Source of the DNA: ChocPot-Mid sp043804925
Lineage (GTDB): Bacteria; Bacteroidota; Ignavibacteria; Kapaibacteriales; UBA2268
Length of the DNA: 25,320 nucleotides
Assembly (NCBI GenBank): GCA_043804925.1
Contig: JAZDIP010000081.1
Location: 1-25,320, forward strand
Direction: 5' to 3'
The notes beneath the pieces are model-generated. The model saw only the letters and a program-made list of their open reading frames with translations, was not told where the DNA came from and searched no databases. The position numbers and the translations under genes were made by a program. This document shows, piece by piece, positions 14,946 through 23,324 of this stretch (positions within the stretch are counted from its first letter, which is position 1; each line of letters begins with the position of its first letter).

Positions 14946-16949
14946 CTATTTTGGGTCACCACCCGTGTCTGTGTATAATAAGACTGAACCGTTTGTACCC
15001 GAACCTACAATCCAGCCAATATCATCCGTTACAAAGCATACTCTTCTATAATTACCAACTGATTTTGTGAACTGGTTTGTCCATGTTACTCCGCCGTCAA
15101 CAGTATGGATAATTGTTCCTGCTGTCCCGACTATCCATCCCTCCGAAGAATTTCTAAAGAAAATATCCTGAAGCTGTCCCATAGCTGTGTGCGATTGTTC
15201 CACAAAGTTAGCCCCTCCGTCAAGAGTAAAAAATAACTTCGTATTTTCACCTGAAAATGCCAGCCAGCCCGTATTTGCATCAACGAAGAACATGGAAGCA
15301 TAGCCATATTTAACATTAGGTACCGTCAGTGCAGTCCATGAATCTCCTCCATCTGTGGTTTTAAACAATTTACCATAGTAAGTTGAAATATAACCGGTAT
15401 TAACATCTGCAAAAAATACTCTGCCCGCATAGTGATTTGATTGCCCGGTATCAATAGTCATTTTCTGCCATGTATTCCCTCCATCCTGTGTCTTGTATGA
15501 CTCAGTGCCGATTAACCATCCATAATTAACATTAACAAAAAATGCATCCATGAAGTTAAGTTTTTTTCCAGGGTCAACATCTTTTTCATTCCAGTTTAAT
15601 CCGCCGTCGTTGGTATAATAAACTTTTGCACCAACTGCCCAGCCGTTGTTCTCATCTATCATACATAAAGTTCTCATTTCCGTAGAATCCTGTCCGCCTC
15701 CCATATCTTTTTGCAATGTCCATGTAACACCGCCATCGTCTGTGTGATAAACGCCTTGTGCAAGGAGCCACCCGGTAGTTTCGTTAATAAATTGAACATC
15801 ACTTGCATATTTTCCGGACAGATCACCAATTTCCGTCCATCCGCTAACCAAATTCGGGTCAATAAAGACTTCAATATCACCGGCATCAACGGTGCCACCA
15901 TTAGCGGCTGTAGTTAATTGAACCTGAGCACTATAAAAACCTGCATAATAAGCGACAATTTGAACTAAGGCATTTGCTTTTACCCTTATAAATTCGAACT
16001 TGCCATCATCTCCGGTAGAACCCCAACCATGCCCATCACCTGTGAAGTCAACACCGGTCAATTTTACCCATGCTCCTGCAAGCGGGTTACCATCCTGGTC
16101 AACTACCCTGCCGGTTACCGAGGACAGTTCGCTATACGGCATATCACAATTGATTTTTGAAAAATGAGTAACCTCTCCCACATAACTGTTCCCTACTTTA
16201 TTTGCAACTCCGTATTCAATCCATTTTCCTTTCTGTGTATCGTAAAACCAAAGAGGAATGGAAGAAGGAGCATTAGCCGAGAGTTTTGCCGGAATGGGCA
16301 TTGTAACGGTTGCAGGGCTACCCTCGGCTAACTGCAGTTTTTCATTACCATTATTTATTTCAACATCAATAAATCCGTAAGATTCGATTGGAGCTTCTTT
16401 CCCATTGGATTGAACACCGGCAAAATCACCGGGAAAAGCATCGTTAAATCTTGCATCCGTAGGATTGAAGTAAGTAAATTTGACATCGGCATTGCCCGAA
16501 TACAAATTACCTTTTGTATCAACTAATCCATTTGCAGGTAATTCCACGATAGCACCTGCATAGGATACTGTTGATTTTGCAGACGTATTTATTGTCTGAG
16601 TTTTACCAATACGATAAAGTGCCGCTTCCGTATAAGTTAATTTCATGTCGGCTATTTTTACGATTTTTTGAGTAGAAACATAACTATCCTTTGTGAAGTT
16701 CACAAGTTTCCTGTTTCCACCGGCTATATCGGTTAATTTGAATTCACCAAGAGGATTCGTAAATGCCGTTTTGCCTCCGCATTCAACAAGAACACCGGAA
16801 ACTCCATCACCGTTTGCATCGAAAACTTTACCTGATAAAATACCTTTGCCTGTATCAATAGGGTTATTCTCGCTTGGTCCGTAGCAAGAAAATAGTATTA
16901 ATGACAATAACAATGTCATTAGCGTCAAAGAAAGAAATTGTTTTTTCAT
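14946..16949 (-). CDS. Outer-surface lipoprotein with regulatory-like Ig domains and Asp-box (Ycf48-like) propeller, copy 2
   Basis: A 667-residue paralog of the gene at 9740-11737 with the same domain order, from ATG at 16949. The lipoprotein signal peptide LSLTLMTLLLSLILFSC is identical. Two carboxypeptidase-regulatory-like domains (GKVFDANGDGVSGVLVECGG and GRVVDQDGNPLAGAWVKLTG) are followed by seven Asp-box repeats such as YHTDDGGVTWT, FKTTDGGDSWT and IHTVDGGVTWT. Similarity to copy 1 is uneven: a 93-base stretch at 16186-16278 differs at one base from 10974-11066, while the propeller half has diverged much more. It shares leader and terminator with copy 1. Function is unknown; surface exposure is likely. 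Confidence 0.88.
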   Translation of the reverse strand: MKKQFLSLTLMTLLLSLILFSCYGPSENNPIDTGKGILSGKVFDANGDGVSGVLVECGGKTAFTNPLGEFKLTDIAGGNRKLVNFTKDSYVSTQKIVKIADMKLTYTEAALYRIGKTQTINTSAKSTVSYAGAIVELPANGLVDTKGNLYSGNADVKFTYFNPTDARFNDAFPGDFAGVQSNGKEAPIESYGFIDVEINNGNEKLQLAEGSPATVTMPIPAKLSANAPSSIPLWFYDTQKGKWIEYGVANKVGNSYVGEVTHFSKINCDMPYSELSSVTGRVVDQDGNPLAGAWVKLTGVDFTGDGHGWGSTGDDGKFEFIRVKANALVQIVAYYAGFYSAQVQLTTAANGGTVDAGDIEVFIDPNLVSGWTEIGDLSGKYASDVQFINETTGWLLAQGVYHTDDGGVTWTLQKDMGGGQDSTEMRTLCMIDENNGWAVGAKVYYTNDGGLNWNEKDVDPGKKLNFMDAFFVNVNYGWLIGTESYKTQDGGNTWQKMTIDTGQSNHYAGRVFFADVNTGYISTYYGKLFKTTDGGDSWTALTVPNVKYGYASMFFVDANTGWLAFSGENTKLFFTLDGGANFVEQSHTAMGQLQDIFFRNSSEGWIVGTAGTIIHTVDGGVTWTNQFTKSVGNYRRVCFVTDDIGWIVGSGTNGSVLLYTDTGGDPK

Positions 16950-17015
16950 TTTAATACTTTCGTAAAATTTGACAATCATTTTATCTAATAACACATGAGA
17001 AGGGAAAAGGTTGCA
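16950..17015 (-). promoter_or_regulatory. Conserved 5' leader of lipoprotein copy 2
   Basis: Gap-free counterpart of 11738-11803 with five differences by my count. Upstream of it the two loci are unrelated, so this is the other end of the duplicated unit and probably carries the promoter. Confidence 0.5.
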
Positions 17016-17130
17016 ATTTTTTTCAAAATATTCTTTTAAAAAATCAAAATCATTAGTACGATAAAAATAAATTTAATGGTAATACGATTACTATTTGATA
17101 TAATTTTTGAAAATATAATGGTATTTAATA

Positions 17131-17556
17131 GTGATAACCAAAATAGCTAAAGATTTTTATTGGGAAATGTCCCACCGGCTTCCTTTCCACAAAGGACCAT
17201 GCCGGAATATACATGGTCATTCATACAAAATCCGTGTGGAATTAGCAGGAAATACAGACAGTTCGGGTATTGTCATGGATTATTACGACCTGAAAGTCCT
17301 GATGATGCCGCTCATCGAAAAGCTCGACCATGCTTTTGTCGCTGATGCTGATGATAAAATAATGATTGACTTCCTGAAAGAAAACAGCATGAAGTATCAT
17401 ATTTTAGAGAAAACCACAACTGCGGAAAATCTTGCAGAATATATTTTTGATGAGGTCAAATCTGTGATAAAGAACAAATATACAAATATCAGCGGATTAA
17501 CTATACGATTATTCGAGACTGACGATGTTTACGCTGAAGTTAGCGGGAATTTTTAA
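17131..17556 (+). CDS. queD: 6-carboxytetrahydropterin synthase (PTPS-I, QueD)
   Basis: A 141-residue T-fold enzyme that converts dihydroneopterin triphosphate to 6-carboxytetrahydropterin in the queuosine/7-deazaguanine pathway. Zinc ligands are H15 (MSHRL), H28 and H30. The CxxxHGH spacing (C24-RNI-H28-G-H30) is the PTPS-I type that characterises QueD. Further signatures are LDHAFV, TTAENLAEYIF and the terminal FETDDVYAEV with the catalytic-site glutamate. The start is GTG, because the only nearby ATG (17118) is out of frame; no strong ribosome binding site is seen. It converges on folE, 39 bases apart. Confidence 0.88.
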   Translation: MITKIAKDFYWEMSHRLPFHKGPCRNIHGHSYKIRVELAGNTDSSGIVMDYYDLKVLMMPLIEKLDHAFVADADDKIMIDFLKENSMKYHILEKTTTAENLAEYIFDEVKSVIKNKYTNISGLTIRLFETDDVYAEVSGNF

Positions 17557-17595
17557 TATTCAACTATTAACTCCAAACTCTAAACTGATTTGCTA

Positions 17596-18300
17596 TTAGT
17601 CTTCAATCAATTTCAAAAATTCGTTTCTAAGATTAAACTCCTCGAGGAGTAAACCTCTCATGACTGAGGTTACCATAAGTGAATTTGTTTCAGAACTTTT
17701 CACACCCCTTGCAATCATACAGTAATGCCTTGCCCGAATCACAACACCCAATGCTTTTGGATGAATCAATTCTTCAATATAATCTGCAATTTGTTCACCC
17801 AATTCTTCCTGAATCTGCCCCCTTCGTGAGAACCACTGCACAATCCTGCTGAGTTTTGATAAACCAATCACGGATTCTTCCGGGATATACCCGATTGCAC
17901 AATGCCCTGAAATAGTCTGCCAGTGATGGGAGCATACGGACATAACTTCAATTCCTTTGCTGATGATTAATTCGTCCACCTTCTTTCTGTTAGGAAAAAC
18001 AGTCAGTTTTGGACCTGCTGAAAACCTGCCGGAAAAAAGTTCATTGACAAGCATCTTTGCAACACGCATAGGCGTTTGTGCTGTATTTGGGTCATTTCTC
18101 GACATACGGAGTATTTCGGTTACTTCGATAAATTTTTGTTCGAGCCGTTGAATCATCTGCTCAATTTCATCATCGCTTAATTTTTTGTTGCCATTAGCAT
18201 CGTAGAGAAGTTCTCCCCATTGATTTTTTGTAGGGAAATTTCCGATTTGAGAAATCACTTCCTGGTCTAAATTATATTCGTCTTCAACATGTATGTGCAT
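17596..18300 (-). CDS. folE: GTP cyclohydrolase I
   Basis: A 234-residue enzyme that converts GTP to dihydroneopterin triphosphate, the entry point for folate, queuosine and biopterin. The T-fold domain from about 75 has PMRVAKML, the zinc motif CSHH (C123, H126) with C194 in HYCMIARGV, and IGLSKLSRIVQWFSRRGQIQEEL. The zinc-site region reads CSHHWQTISGHCAIGYIP instead of the usual CEHHxxPFxGxxHVAYIP, so it belongs to a divergent branch. An extra N-terminal stretch (1-45) precedes the domain. ATG at 18300 has a good AAGGAT site. It follows the PTPS-II gene by 17 bases, forming an operon. Confidence 0.92.
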   Translation of the reverse strand: MHIHVEDEYNLDQEVISQIGNFPTKNQWGELLYDANGNKKLSDDEIEQMIQRLEQKFIEVTEILRMSRNDPNTAQTPMRVAKMLVNELFSGRFSAGPKLTVFPNRKKVDELIISKGIEVMSVCSHHWQTISGHCAIGYIPEESVIGLSKLSRIVQWFSRRGQIQEELGEQIADYIEELIHPKALGVVIRARHYCMIARGVKSSETNSLMVTSVMRGLLLEEFNLRNEFLKLIED

Positions 18301-18317
18301 TTTTTATCCTTATATAT

Positions 18318-18758
18318 TTAAATGTTTATATCAAACTTTTTTACTTCAACCGGCTCGCCGAAGTAATCACAATAACTATCGTCAGTTTCATAAAGAGTCA
18401 GCTTGTGTAATTTTGCATTTGGAAATTTATCCTTTAGTATACCCCAAAACGTAACGCATAAATTTTCGACAGTAGGTATAATCCCTTTAAGAAAATCAAC
18501 ATCGTGATTCAAGTGCTTGTGGTCAACCTTATCTACTATTTCGGACATAATGATTTTCTTCATGATTTTTAAATCAATTACATAACCTGTGTCAGGATTT
18601 GGAATACCTGCGACAGTAACCTCAAGATAGTAGTTATGCCCATGCCCATAGAAATTATTGCATTTATCATAAACACTCTCGTTTTTTTCATCACTAAATG
18701 TAGGGTTATATAATCTGTGAGCTGTCGAAAACATCACCCTTTTTGTTATATAAAGCAT
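18318..18758 (-). CDS. 6-pyruvoyl-tetrahydropterin synthase (PTPS-II type)
   Basis: A 146-residue T-fold enzyme, started at ATG 18758 with AGGA nine bases upstream (a TTG at 18767 would add three residues). The catalytic cysteine and zinc histidines are in CNNFYGHGHNY, where the cysteine is five residues before HGH. This Cx5HGH spacing marks PTPS-II, the enzyme that makes 6-pyruvoyl-tetrahydropterin for tetrahydrobiopterin in animals and some bacteria; QueD has Cx3HGH. Other conserved parts are FSTAHRL, VDHKHLNHDV, PTVENL and LYETDDSYCDYF. It is the first gene of an operon with folE. A sepiapterin reductase-like partner is not in the window. Confidence 0.85.
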   Translation of the reverse strand: MLYITKRVMFSTAHRLYNPTFSDEKNESVYDKCNNFYGHGHNYYLEVTVAGIPNPDTGYVIDLKIMKKIIMSEIVDKVDHKHLNHDVDFLKGIIPTVENLCVTFWGILKDKFPNAKLHKLTLYETDDSYCDYFGEPVEVKKFDINI

Positions 18759-18919
18759 TATTTTCAATCCTTTTTATTCTAAAAATGTTAAATTAAATTA
18801 AATTAGTCAAAGGAACAAAATATAATTTTATCCTTTTCCTTAAATAATCTCGAATATCTAATAAAAAAATTTTAATTTTACATTTTTTACAAATGATTAT
18901 TAATAATTAAGTTATAGGT
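18759..18919. other. Divergent intergenic region
   Basis: AT-rich 160-base spacer between the pterin operon and the lipoprotein-lptD operon. It must hold both promoters, but I see no clear TTTG / TAnnTTTG pair and no hairpin. Confidence 0.4.
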
Positions 18920-19681
18920 ATGAGAATAATAATAAGTTTTTTATGGCTATGTTTATTCAGTGTTTCTTGCGCAACAGTTAAGGATTCAGTAAATGTGTCC
19001 ACAAATACTAATAAATATCCTGAAAGAAACAAGGAATACAAAAATTTATCATTTAAATCCAATATATCTGTTGTAATGAAAGATATGTCAAACATGGCTT
19101 CAGCGAATATTAATATGGCTTATTCGGATTCCATTTCTATGAGTTTGTTCGGACCTTTCGGCATCCCCTTCGGAAAATTATATGCAACAAAATCAAATGT
19201 TGTTTTCTACAATATAATGACAAATCAGGTACTGGAGGGAAAGCCATCTTCTGAAAACATGAGGACGGCAGTATTTTTACCATTATCATATGAGGATTTT
19301 ATAAGACTTATCCGTTGTGAAACTCCGGGGGAACCAAAAGATTTTATTTTTGATAAGAATTTAAATGACGATGAAATATTATTTAAAAATATTTCAAATC
19401 CGGAATATATTGAATATGCTGTTTTGTCAAATAAAGATAAAATTATAACCCAATATCAAAGAAAACAAGCAGATGGTACTTTGCTAATACATGTTTTTTA
19501 CACTGATTATCTAAAGAGCAATGGAATTGACTTTGCACAAAAACAATTATATAAATTCCCGGAAATGGATATCAATGTTACAATGGAAATAAAAGACTTA
19601 ATAATAAACGGGACATTTGACAAACCCTTTTCCTTTAATATCCCATCCAATATAGATAGAATAAAATTGGATGAATACTAA
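18920..19681 (+). CDS. LolB/DUF4292-like outer-membrane lipoprotein
   Basis: A 253-residue protein with a short signal peptide (IIISFLWLCLFSVSC) and a likely lipidated cysteine at 17. The body has the pattern of LolB/DUF4292-type lipoproteins: an amphipathic beta start (SFKSNISVVMKD), SISMSLFGPFGIPFGKLYAT, then a C-terminal beta segment INVTMEIKDLIINGTF. Such half-barrel proteins bind lipids or lipoproteins in the periplasm. The stop is only 15 bases before lptD, so the two are co-transcribed, which points to a role in outer-membrane assembly. The family match is based on pattern rather than a firm motif. Confidence 0.65.
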   Translation: MRIIISFLWLCLFSVSCATVKDSVNVSTNTNKYPERNKEYKNLSFKSNISVVMKDMSNMASANINMAYSDSISMSLFGPFGIPFGKLYATKSNVVFYNIMTNQVLEGKPSSENMRTAVFLPLSYEDFIRLIRCETPGEPKDFIFDKNLNDDEILFKNISNPEYIEYAVLSNKDKIITQYQRKQADGTLLIHVFYTDYLKSNGIDFAQKQLYKFPEMDINVTMEIKDLIINGTFDKPFSFNIPSNIDRIKLDEY

Positions 19682-19696
19682 TACGTTTTTCTATAA

Positions 19697-22351
19697 ATGA
19701 TAAAAAGAATTTTTATATTAATTTTTCTTATTTTCAATGTATTCACTTTTGTGAATGCACAGCAAAGTATTAAAAATAGCCCTATAACGAAAGCCGATAC
19801 ACTCTCAAATATAAATATTGGAAGCACAGAAAATTCTGCAAGTTTCACTCAATCATCTTCAACCATAACATATAAACCCGGGAAAAACACTGATATTGAT
19901 TCAGTGGTTGTGTACAAAGCTAAAGACTCAGTAAAGTTTAACCTTAGGAAGAAAGAGATGTATCTTCGCGGAGAGTCTGAACTTGATTACAAAGTACAGC
20001 ATCTTAGTGCTGAAATTCAAGTAATTGATTTCAATACTTCTGTTTTAACTGCCCATGGTGTCAAAGATTCAAACAATAAAATAATAGGTTTCCCTAAATT
20101 CACTGATAAGGGTGAATCTTATGTTGGTGAACAAATAATTTATAATTTTAAAACATCACAGGGCACAATTTCTCTTGGTGAGACACAGGTTTCGGAAGGA
20201 TATTATTTCGGCTCTAAAATTAAAAGAATTTCGGGAAGTGAACTTTTTGTTCAGGATGGTTGCTATACAACCTGTGATGCTCCTCATCCGCATTTTTACT
20301 TTGGTTCCCCAGAGATGAAGGTAATAGCAAGTGACAGGATTTTCCTTGACCCCTTGATTTTTTATGTTGAAGATTTGCCGATATTTATGTTGCCCTTTGG
20401 ATTGTTTTTTCCGAATAAAAGCGGCAGACAGTCTGGAATAATGATACCATCCTTTTTCTTTTCGAATAACAGAGGAGTAGTAATTCAGGACTTGGGTGTT
20501 TACTTTGCGTTGAGTGATTATTATGACACACAATTTAATCTGGATTTCTTTTCCAAAGGTGGTTATACTTTAAAAAATTCAACGAGATGGAAACTGCTTG
20601 ATGTATTCGATGGGAATATGAATTTAGAATACGGAAAAACAAGATATGACCCCGATGATGATTATACAAAGAACTATAAAATTGCATTAAGACACAACCA
20701 TACAATTGACCCGCAATCGAGGATTGTAGCTAATTTAAGTTTTATGTCACAGGATTTCAATGTCAATACTGATTTCAAAAATTATAATAACCGATTGACT
20801 CAAAATGTAACGTCAAATGCTTCTTACTCCAAATCATTCGACAATGGTTCATCAATGTCTGTTGCTTACAACCGTGAGCAAAATATCAGAACTGAAGAAT
20901 GGAGAGAAAATACAGCAAGATTGAACTATTCATTTCCACAACTGCAACCCTTAAAGTCCTTAGTGCCTGCAGGTACATGGTTACCGGACTGGATGCGTGA
21001 TTTGTCATTTTCATATTCCGGTTCGGGAAATTATTATCAGGAAAATGTAATGCAAAGTGATTCAAATTACAAATGGAATTATCGTTCTTCAATTACACAC
21101 AATCCATCGGTTTCAATATCTCCAAAATTGGGATATTTTAACATCAATCCATATTTTTCATTCGGTGCAAATAATTATTTCAGGAGATTGACAAAGACTT
21201 ATAACCCTGAAGACTCTACAGTTTCAGAAAGTTTCGAGGATGGTTTCTTTACAGAATATAACTATAGTACCGGAGTAGATGTATCCACAAGATTATTCGG
21301 GATAATAACACCAAAGCTTTTGGGAGTAAATGCTGTAAGACATACATTTCAACCATCTGTCGGATATGCTTTTTCACCCGATTTGTCAACTCCTGATTAC
21401 AATTTTTATGGTAGATATTTTAACATTGCAGACAGTAATGAAGTAAAATATTCCCGATTTTCTGCCGATGGAGGGGGAATTGCTTCAAGCAGAGAATCTC
21501 AGTCTTTACGTTACAGTATTCTTAACAGCTTTGAAGCAAAAATAGCACAGGGAGATACAATACCCGATAAAAATGTAGAATTTTTTAGATGGACAATTAA
21601 TAGCTCTTACGATATGACAGATACTGCTTTCAATTTCAGGGATGTATCAATGCAATTAAGGATTCCTGCTTTAAGCGATATTAATATGTCGGCAAGTGCC
21701 AACTTTACTGTTTATGACGAAGCTAAAAAATGGGATGAAAAGACACAGGATTACACCGGTTCGAGAACAAGGATAAATGAAACACTTTATGAAAACGGAA
21801 AAGGTTTGATGAGGTTGACCAATTTCAATATGCAGTTTTCTACATCATTTTCCTCAAAAGGGATGAATGTGAATCCATCCTTTGGGCAGGATGCTCAACC
21901 AGTCGCACCAAAAGACAGTGCCTCATCACCTGGGCTTGGGGACAGATTTAAGCAAAGATACGACTTTGAAGAGGAATATGTTGATTTATATGGAGATAAT
22001 AGCCCGGGATATTCACCAATTGTAATACCATGGAATTTAACGTTAGGTTTAACATTCCAATATTCGGAACCATACCGACATCAAATTGAAAGAAGAATTA
22101 ACCTTACATCGAGCTTTTCATTCAATCTTACAAATACCTGGTCAATAAGAGGAAATGCCCAATATGACTTTAAAAATATGGAACTCTTAGCACCTTCATT
22201 TGAAATAAATAAAGATATGCATTGCTGGCAATTGTCATTTCAGTGGTGGCCAATTGGATACAATGCGGGATTTTATCTTCGTTTTGCTATTAAAGCTCCA
22301 CAGTTACAAGACCTTAAAATAGAGAAAAAGGACAATCCTCTTTTGAGATAA
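19697..22351 (+). CDS. lptD: LPS-assembly outer-membrane protein LptD (Bacteroidota type)
   Basis: An 884-residue outer-membrane protein with signal peptide FILIFLIFNVFTFVNAQ. Residues of about 70-195 form the periplasmic OstA/LptA-like jellyroll (LRKKEMYLRGESELDYKV, GESYVGEQIIYNFKT). The conserved DGCYTTCDAPHPHFYF (187-202) and LPIFMLPFGLFFPNKSGRQSG follow, then a long barrel of aromatic-rich beta strands. A lone cysteine in MHCWQLSFQWWP near the C-terminus aligns with the E. coli CCW position; with C189/C193 it could form the stabilising disulfide. The protein inserts lipopolysaccharide into the outer leaflet. It is preceded by the LolB-like lipoprotein. Confidence 0.9.
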   Translation: MIKRIFILIFLIFNVFTFVNAQQSIKNSPITKADTLSNINIGSTENSASFTQSSSTITYKPGKNTDIDSVVVYKAKDSVKFNLRKKEMYLRGESELDYKVQHLSAEIQVIDFNTSVLTAHGVKDSNNKIIGFPKFTDKGESYVGEQIIYNFKTSQGTISLGETQVSEGYYFGSKIKRISGSELFVQDGCYTTCDAPHPHFYFGSPEMKVIASDRIFLDPLIFYVEDLPIFMLPFGLFFPNKSGRQSGIMIPSFFFSNNRGVVIQDLGVYFALSDYYDTQFNLDFFSKGGYTLKNSTRWKLLDVFDGNMNLEYGKTRYDPDDDYTKNYKIALRHNHTIDPQSRIVANLSFMSQDFNVNTDFKNYNNRLTQNVTSNASYSKSFDNGSSMSVAYNREQNIRTEEWRENTARLNYSFPQLQPLKSLVPAGTWLPDWMRDLSFSYSGSGNYYQENVMQSDSNYKWNYRSSITHNPSVSISPKLGYFNINPYFSFGANNYFRRLTKTYNPEDSTVSESFEDGFFTEYNYSTGVDVSTRLFGIITPKLLGVNAVRHTFQPSVGYAFSPDLSTPDYNFYGRYFNIADSNEVKYSRFSADGGGIASSRESQSLRYSILNSFEAKIAQGDTIPDKNVEFFRWTINSSYDMTDTAFNFRDVSMQLRIPALSDINMSASANFTVYDEAKKWDEKTQDYTGSRTRINETLYENGKGLMRLTNFNMQFSTSFSSKGMNVNPSFGQDAQPVAPKDSASSPGLGDRFKQRYDFEEEYVDLYGDNSPGYSPIVIPWNLTLGLTFQYSEPYRHQIERRINLTSSFSFNLTNTWSIRGNAQYDFKNMELLAPSFEINKDMHCWQLSFQWWPIGYNAGFYLRFAIKAPQLQDLKIEKKDNPLLR

Positions 22352-22462
22352 TGTAGGACTAATAGTAAAAATGTTGTTCATATAATAATAAATTCAAAAA
22401 TTTCGATTATTTTTGGAACTATATAAATTTGATTAATTGTTTTTTTTATTTTATAGGTACTT

Positions 22463-23152
22463 ATGGCTTCAAGTGAATTTACTCCAAAATGGATGTTAGC
22501 ATTGGTAATATCTCCTATTTTTTTCTCATTCGTTTATTATTATTTTGGAAGATTAATAATTGACAGCCAAATGTCACTTTTCGAGTATATTCAGTTGACA
22601 TCGTTAATTGCTGTTGTGGTTGTTGGAGGTTATCAACTGTACTTTTGGACACAAAGAAACAGTAATTTTTTTAAAGTCAGAGTATTAAAAATATGGATAG
22701 ATGATTATATTCCCTTTTGGCCAAAATGGGTTTGGGTTTACAGTTTCTTTTACTATATACTTATTGGCGGTTTCCTGATGATGATACCAAATATCGAAAG
22801 AGGAGTTTATGTGATTTTCGGAGGTTTAATACTTCTGGTTTCTCAATGTATATTTTTTATCCTGTTCCCAGCCATCAATCCACCGGAATGGAGGCAATTC
22901 GATGTAAATACAATTTCAAAAAAGTTTCTGAAATTTGTTCAAGCATTTGACGATGAAAACAATTGTTTCCCAAGTATGCATTGCTCATTGGCAACATATA
23001 TAAGTCTGACAATGTTTCCGGTGATAGGATTTTATTCATATATCCCAATATTTTTAATTGCAATAAGCTGTCTTTTTACTAAACAACATCAGTTTATGGA
23101 TGTTATTCCCGGAGTTGCTTTGGGCAGTTTAGTTTACTGGCTTGTATTTTAA
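22463..23152 (+). CDS. PAP2-superfamily membrane protein, Aur1/IPC-synthase-like
   Basis: A 229-residue integral membrane protein with about five or six hydrophobic segments. The active-site motifs are CFPSMHC (168-174, H173) and FTKQHQFMDVIPG (H209, D213). This C-F-P-S-x-H-C plus (T)K-x-H-x3-D arrangement matches the Aur1 / inositol-phosphorylceramide synthase branch (PAP2_3) rather than the standard SRx5Hx3D of PAP2 phosphatases. Members move a phospho-head-group between lipids or remove phosphate. ATG at 22463 has AGG five bases upstream. Together with the palmitoyltransferase at 1941 and pssA downstream, a role in sphingolipid or phospholipid head-group transfer is plausible but unproven. 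Confidence 0.8.
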   Translation: MASSEFTPKWMLALVISPIFFSFVYYYFGRLIIDSQMSLFEYIQLTSLIAVVVVGGYQLYFWTQRNSNFFKVRVLKIWIDDYIPFWPKWVWVYSFFYYILIGGFLMMIPNIERGVYVIFGGLILLVSQCIFFILFPAINPPEWRQFDVNTISKKFLKFVQAFDDENNCFPSMHCSLATYISLTMFPVIGFYSYIPIFLIAISCLFTKQHQFMDVIPGVALGSLVYWLVF

Positions 23153-23167
23153 GCTATAAAAACTTTG

Positions 23168-23196
23168 CATAATTGTCATGACAATAAACAATTATG
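23168..23196. repeat. Nested inverted repeat after the PAP2 gene
   Basis: CATAATTGT (23168-23176) pairs with ACAATTATG (23188-23196) across 11 bases, and a second perfect palindrome ATTGTCATGACAAT occupies 23172-23185. The two folds exclude each other. There is no U run after the stem, so an intrinsic terminator is doubtful; an operator or simple mRNA-end hairpin is possible. Confidence 0.55.
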
Positions 23197-23233
23197 GTAT
23201 CCATCACCGGATTTCTTAGTTGAAACTCATACC

Positions 23234-23268
23234 CATTATTCACTATTAGTTATTCATTTTTCACTAAA
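23234..23268. repeat. Heptamer-phased repeat upstream of pssA
   Basis: Five consecutive 7-base units: CATTATT, CACTATT, then AGTTATT, CATTTTT and CACTAAA. The last part (23250-23271, 22 bases) is identical to 24143-24164 upstream of purS. It ends 56 bases before the pssA start. Confidence 0.7.
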
Positions 23269-23274
23269 TTTATG

Positions 23275-23282
23275 TAAATTTG
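23275..23282 (+). promoter_or_regulatory. Candidate -7 box for pssA
   Basis: TAAATTTG matches the Bacteroidota TAnnTTTG -7 consensus exactly and lies 42 bases before the start codon. No TTTG is seen at the -33 position, so the call is weak. Confidence 0.25.
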
Positions 23283-23324
23283 ATTTTATTAAAATTGAAA
23301 ATTATTTTAGGAATATTTAAATAG

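Noticed and set aside
9740..16949. Composite transposon formed by the two 2-kb direct repeats
   Set aside because: The repeats encode lipoproteins, not transposases, and have no terminal inverted repeats or visible target duplications.
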